NCBI GenBank assembly: GCA_913046365.1
Contig: CAJWRM010000001.1
Coordinates: 154,860 to 218,859, forward strand
Direction of reading: 5' to 3'
DNA from: an uncultured Flavobacteriales bacterium
GTDB lineage: Bacteria; Bacteroidota; Bacteroidia; Flavobacteriales_D; Crocinitomicaceae
DNA: 64,000 nucleotides
Shown here: positions 58,951 through 64,000 of the stretch, piece by piece
Layout: each line of letters begins with the position of its first letter
How positions within the stretch are numbered: the stretch's first letter is position 1
Position numbers and translations under genes: made by a program
The notes under the pieces: model-generated
Told to the model about the DNA's origin: nothing
Seen by the model: the letters and a program-made list of their open reading frames with translations, nothing else
The model's database searches: none

Positions 58951-60561
58951 TTATACCAATATTTTTGGAGCCGCTGCAAGAATTGCAGGATCTGTCTCAG
59001 CTTTAAATGTCTCAAAATTCTCAACAAATTTAGATGCAAGACTTGCTGCTGTATCATCATAAGCTGTACCATCAGCCCAAGTCTCCTTAGGATTCAAAAT
59101 CTCATCAGGGACATTGGGACAAGTTTTAGGATAAGCAAGTTCGAAGACAGGTAAGGTCTCAAAAGAATTTTCATCAAGCTGCCCTTCAAGCGCGGCAGTA
59201 ATCATGGCCCGAGTGTAGGATAGTTTAATTCGACTTCCAACTCCATAACTTCCACCAGACCATCCAGTATTTATGAGCCAAACTTTGGTGTCAGAATTTG
59301 AAAGTTTTTCTCCCAACAGTTTCGCATACTTTGCAGGGTGCAAAGGTAAAAACGCAGCACCAAAACATGCCGAGAAAGTTGTGGTTGGTTCTGTTATACC
59401 AACCTCCGTTCCAGCAACTTTAGCCGTATAACCGGACATAAAGTGATACATCGCCTGCTCGGTAGTTAACCTCGATATTGGCGGGATAACGCCAAAAGCA
59501 TCTGCAGTCAAAAAGAATATGTTTTTTGGGGCGCCACCTTTGGAAGGCAAAACAACGTTGTCGATATGATGAATCGGATAAGACACACGTGTGTTCTCGG
59601 TTATTGACCCATCCGCATAATCAGGTGTTGAACTTTCATTTTCAAACCCAATATTCTCCAACAACGCACCAAACTTAATAGCATCATAAATCTGTGGTTC
59701 TTTCTCACGAGAGAGGTCTATTGTTTTAGCATAGCATCCGCCTTCAAAATTAAAAACCGTTTCATTACTCCAGCCGTGTTCATCGTCACCGATTAAAGCT
59801 CTCTGAGGATCAGAGGACAAGGTTGTTTTACCTGTTCCGGATAAACCAAAAAATATCGCTGTGTCTCCATCTTTTCCAATGTTTGCAGAACAGTGCATTG
59901 ACAGCACGTTTCTATCATGAGGTAAAATAAAGTTGAGCACAGAAAAGATTCCTTTTTTAATTTCCCCTGTATATCCGGTACCCCCGATTAGGATCATTTT
60001 TTTCGAGAAATTCAGAACCGCAAAGTTATGCTGTCTCGTTCCGTCAATCTCTGGGTCTGCATAAAAACCAGGAGCACAAACGATGTGCCAATCTGGTAAG
60101 AAATTTTCTAGCTCGTGAATTTCAGGGCGCAAAAACATATTATAAGCAAACATATTTGACCATGGAAGCTCTGTAATTACCCTAATATTCATTCTAAAAT
60201 CATCATCCGCACAAGCATATGAATCTCGAACGTACAAATCTCTTCCGGAAAGATATGCTTGCATACGCTCATAAATCGTATCAAAATGCGCTTCGCTTAT
60301 TCCTTTGTTGATTCCTCCCCACCAAACTGAGTCCTTGGTGATGTCGTCCTCTACTATAAATCTATCTTGTGGTGAGCGTCCGGTGAATTCACCAGTATCG
60401 ATTGCTAAGGCTCCTGTATCTGAAAGAAGCCCTTGTCCCTGGAGTATTGTATCTTCTACTAATTCTGCAGGTGTTAAATTCCAAAATTGGTTTCCTGTGT
60501 TTTTCAGACCTATTGAACTAGCCAAATCTGAGGTGGAACCAAAATTCCCGAATAAATCCAT
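58951..60561 (-). CDS. pckA: Phosphoenolpyruvate carboxykinase (ATP)
   Basis: TGEFTGRSPQDRFIVED, GIFSVLNFILPHD, GLSGTGKTTLSSDPQRALIGDDEHGW, GYTAKVAGTE, NTGWSGGSYGVGSRIKLSYTRAM. Confidence 0.98.
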   Translation of the reverse strand: MDLFGNFGSTSDLASSIGLKNTGNQFWNLTPAELVEDTILQGQGLLSDTGALAIDTGEFTGRSPQDRFIVEDDITKDSVWWGGINKGISEAHFDTIYERMQAYLSGRDLYVRDSYACADDDFRMNIRVITELPWSNMFAYNMFLRPEIHELENFLPDWHIVCAPGFYADPEIDGTRQHNFAVLNFSKKMILIGGTGYTGEIKKGIFSVLNFILPHDRNVLSMHCSANIGKDGDTAIFFGLSGTGKTTLSSDPQRALIGDDEHGWSNETVFNFEGGCYAKTIDLSREKEPQIYDAIKFGALLENIGFENESSTPDYADGSITENTRVSYPIHHIDNVVLPSKGGAPKNIFFLTADAFGVIPPISRLTTEQAMYHFMSGYTAKVAGTEVGITEPTTTFSACFGAAFLPLHPAKYAKLLGEKLSNSDTKVWLINTGWSGGSYGVGSRIKLSYTRAMITAALEGQLDENSFETLPVFELAYPKTCPNVPDEILNPKETWADGTAYDDTAASLASKFVENFETFKAETDPAILAAAPKILV

Positions 60562-60778
60562 AAAGTGTTTTTTAAGCCTAGGCTTATATTTATGCTACAA
60601 AATTAGTGTTCAAGGACTGAAAACAACGAGAAATACAATCAATTTTACTAACAATAACGTTTTGTAGTGTTGGTAAATTAATTATTTAGTAACCTAAATA
60701 TTTTGTATATTAAGTAAGTGTCATTTTCACACATTGTAAGTGGCATGGGTTTTGGTTTACATAGTAAAAAACTACATC

Positions 60779-61462
60779 ATGGAATCAAGACAGAACAACA
60801 TCAATTTTATATCAAATGGACTGCTTTTCGCTTCTTCTATTTTATTTGCAGCCTTCAGCTATTCAGAAAAAGACAAAATAAGAACGGATCTTGAGAAAGT
60901 AAAATCAACAATCATAAAATACCAAATCATAAAGAAAGATGAACCTCGAAAAACAAAAGAGGTAAAGAAACGCAAACAGCCGCAAACAAAAAATAAAACA
61001 AAAAAATCCATAGACCTGAAAAGTCAGCCTACGCATAAAATCAAGGTGACAAAGAATATTCCTGATTCCTCTAGCACAGTAAACTTACTTCCGCAGCCAA
61101 TTGACTTTGATAGCGTAGTTATATACAAGGTCGTGGATATTAAACCAGATGTAGTTGACTTTCCTGACCAAGACGCAAAATTTAAAGGTGAAACTGGCGC
61201 AATGACTAAATTCATCATACACCATTTAGACATTAACAAAATGGACCTATCCGAAGCCCAAAACATCATAGTTCATGTAGAATTTGTAATAGATGATGAA
61301 GGTAAGGTGACATTAATCAGTTTTAAAGGGGATTATCATAAAAGTATTGAAAGTGAAATCAAACGAATGATTTTCTCCATGCCCAGTTGGATTCCGGGAG
61401 AACATAAGGGAAGAAAAGTACATACAAGAATGTACCTACCCATCAGAATAGATTTACAGTAA
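60779..61462 (+). CDS. TonB-like energy transducer family protein
   Basis: N-term TM, Lys/Pro-rich linker, C-term VHVEFVIDDEGKVTLISFKGDYHKSIESEIKRMIFSMPSWIPGEHKGRKVHTRMYLPIRI matching the TonB CTD pattern. Confidence 0.75.
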   Translation: MESRQNNINFISNGLLFASSILFAAFSYSEKDKIRTDLEKVKSTIIKYQIIKKDEPRKTKEVKKRKQPQTKNKTKKSIDLKSQPTHKIKVTKNIPDSSSTVNLLPQPIDFDSVVIYKVVDIKPDVVDFPDQDAKFKGETGAMTKFIIHHLDINKMDLSEAQNIIVHVEFVIDDEGKVTLISFKGDYHKSIESEIKRMIFSMPSWIPGEHKGRKVHTRMYLPIRIDLQ

Positions 61463-61537
61463 CCTTGTTGAGAACTATAGCGTGAAATTGAACATTTAAG
61501 AAAGAAAAATATTTAGTTTCGTCTAGAATTGACGCGC

Positions 61538-63349
61538 ATGAAATACACCCTCCTTTTTGTCCTTTTTATTTGGTGCCTTTTGCCTTTTGCAAATGCTCAA
61601 ATCTCAAATAAGTCTGAAAATGACTCTTTGCTCTATATTTTCCAAAACAACGATGATCTATTACCACTTGATAAGCTGAATCGAACAGTTTTTAGAACTG
61701 CTTACGGAATGAACCCTTCAGGCTTTGGCGACATGCTCAATAGATTTACCCATGTCCCTTTAATCTCAAGAGATAGCAGTGATTTTTTTAAAAGCCGAAA
61801 GCCAAATGATGTACACATCGTTTCCTTTATGGCTCCTGAGAATGATTCTATTGCTTCATTGGCCCTGAAAAACTTTTTTCAGAGTCTACAAAAACTTCCG
61901 AATGAAAAAGTAATCGCAATTATATTCGGCATAAAAAAATATTACAATCCTGACCACATCATGGGCTTACCCTTTTCAAATTGCACCTCAATTTTGTACT
62001 GCAATGACACAACCTCGCATGCCCAGCAGGAAGCCGCACAATTAATTATGGGCGCAAGGAAGAATAGCCCACCCAAAACAATTAGTCCAGGTATAAAATA
62101 TATACTAGGATTTAAACAAATAGAACAAAAGGAAATTGAAACTAATGGCCGCTTGCGCTACGCCAATGCTTCATCAGTGGGAATCAATGAGGAGTCCTTT
62201 AAGGATATTGATAGTATCGCTTTAAACGGGATCTCGGAGGGAGCTTTTCCCGGGTGTCAGGTTTTAGTTTCAATAAAAGGCAACATTGTTTATCAAAAAA
62301 GCTTTGGACACCATACCTATGAATCAGGTGCAAATGAAGTAAACAATGATGATGTCTATGATATTGCTTCGATAACAAAAATTGCAGGAAGTACACTTCT
62401 AGCCATGTATTTGGAGCATTTCAATCTATTTAATGTAGACGATTCACTTGGCAAATACATTCCCGAGCTCACAGGAAATACCGGTTATCAGAAAATTATT
62501 ATTCGTGAAATGATGGCGCACCAGGCAGGATTAAAATCTTGGATCCCATTCTATATCAAAACACTTAAGGACGGTGAGTTAAACCCAGAAATTTATAGAA
62601 AAAAGCAAGACTCTTTATACTCAATAGAGGTGGCCGAGAATATTTTTATTCATCAGGACTATACTAATTATATGTACGACAAAATATTAAGTACTTCATT
62701 GGGACCAAAAAAATATAAGTACTCTGATTTGTGCTACTATTTCACGCAAAAAGTGTTCGAATCGATTCTAGATGAAGGACAAGAAGCATTCTTGCACAGG
62801 GCTATATATGAGCCCATGGGGCTTCAGAACATCCGATATAATCCCTTAAGACATTTTAATAAAGAACGTATTGTACCAACTGAACATGATCATAAATTCA
62901 GAAAACAGCTCATTCATGGATACGTCCACGATCCGGGGGCTGCTATGCTTGGAGGTGCAGGGGGTCATGCCGGAATATTTAGTAATACAGCAGATTTGGC
63001 CTCGATTATGCAACTATTTCTTAAAAATGGAAGCTACGCTGGTAATACCTTTTTCACAGAATTAATTCGTAAAAAATTCACGAAAAAACAATTCGAAAAT
63101 AACAGAAGAGCAATTGGTTTTGATCGTCCAAGAGAAAATGGTGGTGGTACTTGCGATAAATTGGCCTCTCAAATAAGCTTTGGTCATTCAGGATTTACGG
63201 GAGCACTTGCCTGGGCAGACCCAAAAGACGAAGTGATCTTTATTTTCTTATCTAATCGAGTTCATCCCGATCAAGAGAATTGGAAGATTAGAGACATGAA
63301 CATACGTACAGATATGCAGCACGTTGTTTACAAGGCATTAAATCGTTAA
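61538..63349 (+). CDS. Serine hydrolase (class C beta-lactamase-like) with N-terminal region resembling a GH3-glycosidase C-terminal domain
   Basis: SxxK in YDIASITKIAG, YSDLCYYF, GHSGFTGALAWADP; N-term FRTAYGMNPSGF...EKVIAIIFGIKKYYNP...QQEAAQLIMGA. Confidence 0.8.
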   Translation: MKYTLLFVLFIWCLLPFANAQISNKSENDSLLYIFQNNDDLLPLDKLNRTVFRTAYGMNPSGFGDMLNRFTHVPLISRDSSDFFKSRKPNDVHIVSFMAPENDSIASLALKNFFQSLQKLPNEKVIAIIFGIKKYYNPDHIMGLPFSNCTSILYCNDTTSHAQQEAAQLIMGARKNSPPKTISPGIKYILGFKQIEQKEIETNGRLRYANASSVGINEESFKDIDSIALNGISEGAFPGCQVLVSIKGNIVYQKSFGHHTYESGANEVNNDDVYDIASITKIAGSTLLAMYLEHFNLFNVDDSLGKYIPELTGNTGYQKIIIREMMAHQAGLKSWIPFYIKTLKDGELNPEIYRKKQDSLYSIEVAENIFIHQDYTNYMYDKILSTSLGPKKYKYSDLCYYFTQKVFESILDEGQEAFLHRAIYEPMGLQNIRYNPLRHFNKERIVPTEHDHKFRKQLIHGYVHDPGAAMLGGAGGHAGIFSNTADLASIMQLFLKNGSYAGNTFFTELIRKKFTKKQFENNRRAIGFDRPRENGGGTCDKLASQISFGHSGFTGALAWADPKDEVIFIFLSNRVHPDQENWKIRDMNIRTDMQHVVYKALNR

Positions 63350-64000
63350 TCCTTATAGCGATTTAAGCCCATTAGCTTTAAGATAATCCAAGGAAGTGAT
63401 TTACCAGGTTTTCTGTTTTTCAAGTGGATATACCAACCGAACTTTTTAAGAATGGGCACCTTATGTGTTTCAACAAATTCAATCAGCGTACCATCAGGAT
63501 CCTCAACATATGAAAACCTTCCTCCCGCTTCACCCATATCAAAAGTATCAGAGCTATCAACAGTAAAAGGGAATCCTTTTTCTTCGCATTCTTGCTTCAA
63601 AACATCCATTCCCTGGACATCAAAACACAAATGAATAAAACCCCAATCACCCCAAAATCTATTTTCAAATATTTTTCGACAATCCTTTCGCTCAAGGGAT
63701 TGCACCAATTCAATTGTAGAATCACCTAAAAGAGGTGCAAACGGACCGGTTCTTTTACTGCTGTGCTTGAGCAGAACACGTCTAAACTTACCCGAACCTG
63801 AGGGAAAAAAATTGAGGTCTTCAAAATGCCCTGTCTCATCATATACAACCTCGTCATAATTCAATATATCTTGATACAAATGCATGGATTTATCAATATT
63901 GGAAACACCTATAATAGAACCATAAACGCCACCACAATGGGAAGGATGATTTGTTTTTGAGAACCAATCGGAGGATTCAATAACCTCAAAAATATTTCCG
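63346..64000 (-). CDS. VOC/glyoxalase-family protein (5' end outside window)
   Basis: The frame stays open past the track start at 63885 (GGVYGSIIGVSNIDKSMHLYQDILNYDEVVYDETG), so the M at 63885 is internal; FIHLCFDVQGMD, VEDPDGTLIEFVET. Confidence 0.82.
   Translation of the reverse strand, partial: GNIFEVIESSDWFSKTNHPSHCGGVYGSIIGVSNIDKSMHLYQDILNYDEVVYDETGHFEDLNFFPSGSGKFRRVLLKHSSKRTGPFAPLLGDSTIELVQSLERKDCRKIFENRFWGDWGFIHLCFDVQGMDVLKQECEEKGFPFTVDSSDTFDMGEAGGRFSYVEDPDGTLIEFVETHKVPILKKFGWYIHLKNRKPGKSLPWIILKLMGLNRYKD

Noticed and set aside
1-64000. CRISPR arrays, rRNA operons, prophage or IS elements
   Set aside because: No regularly spaced direct repeats, rRNA-like sequence, transposase, integrase or phage structural genes were recognised

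Overview
A 64 kb chromosomal window from a Bacteroidota genome (Flavobacteriales-like). The evidence is T9SS/CHU_C secreted proteins, TAnnTTTG-type promoters, BshA, and ATP-type PEP carboxykinase. Most of it is ordinary housekeeping: meaB, bshA, folD, M42 and M16 peptidases, sucC, biotin carboxylase, tamB, tsaD, dsbD, topB, argS, tRNA-Ala(GGC), arginase, ftsK, an ABC exporter, rpmH (missed by the ORF track) and pckA. Several large surface or secreted proteins are also present. The main accessory candidate is a block next to tRNA-Ala, about 34.5-41.8 kb. It holds a GTG-started sterol-desaturase-family hydroxylase and a tightly packed, oppositely oriented five-gene operon: two paralogous B12-binding radical SAM enzymes, two GNAT-like proteins and a GH3-family acyl-adenylate/amido synthetase. 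Start-less coding sequence resembling the C-terminus of a decayed gene lies at its far edge. The operon looks like an uncharacterised lipid or small-molecule biosynthesis locus; its function is inference only. Secondary observations include a GH3-glycosidase/serine-hydrolase fusion that seems to have lost its catalytic domain, a small secreted HExxH protein, a run of T9SS cargo genes, a standalone DsbD-alpha-like gene before full-length dsbD, duplicated bidirectional terminators, intergenic hairpins and a few unannotated micro-ORFs. No CRISPR array, rRNA, intact transposase or integrase was seen. All family calls were made by eye from motifs; no database search was run.
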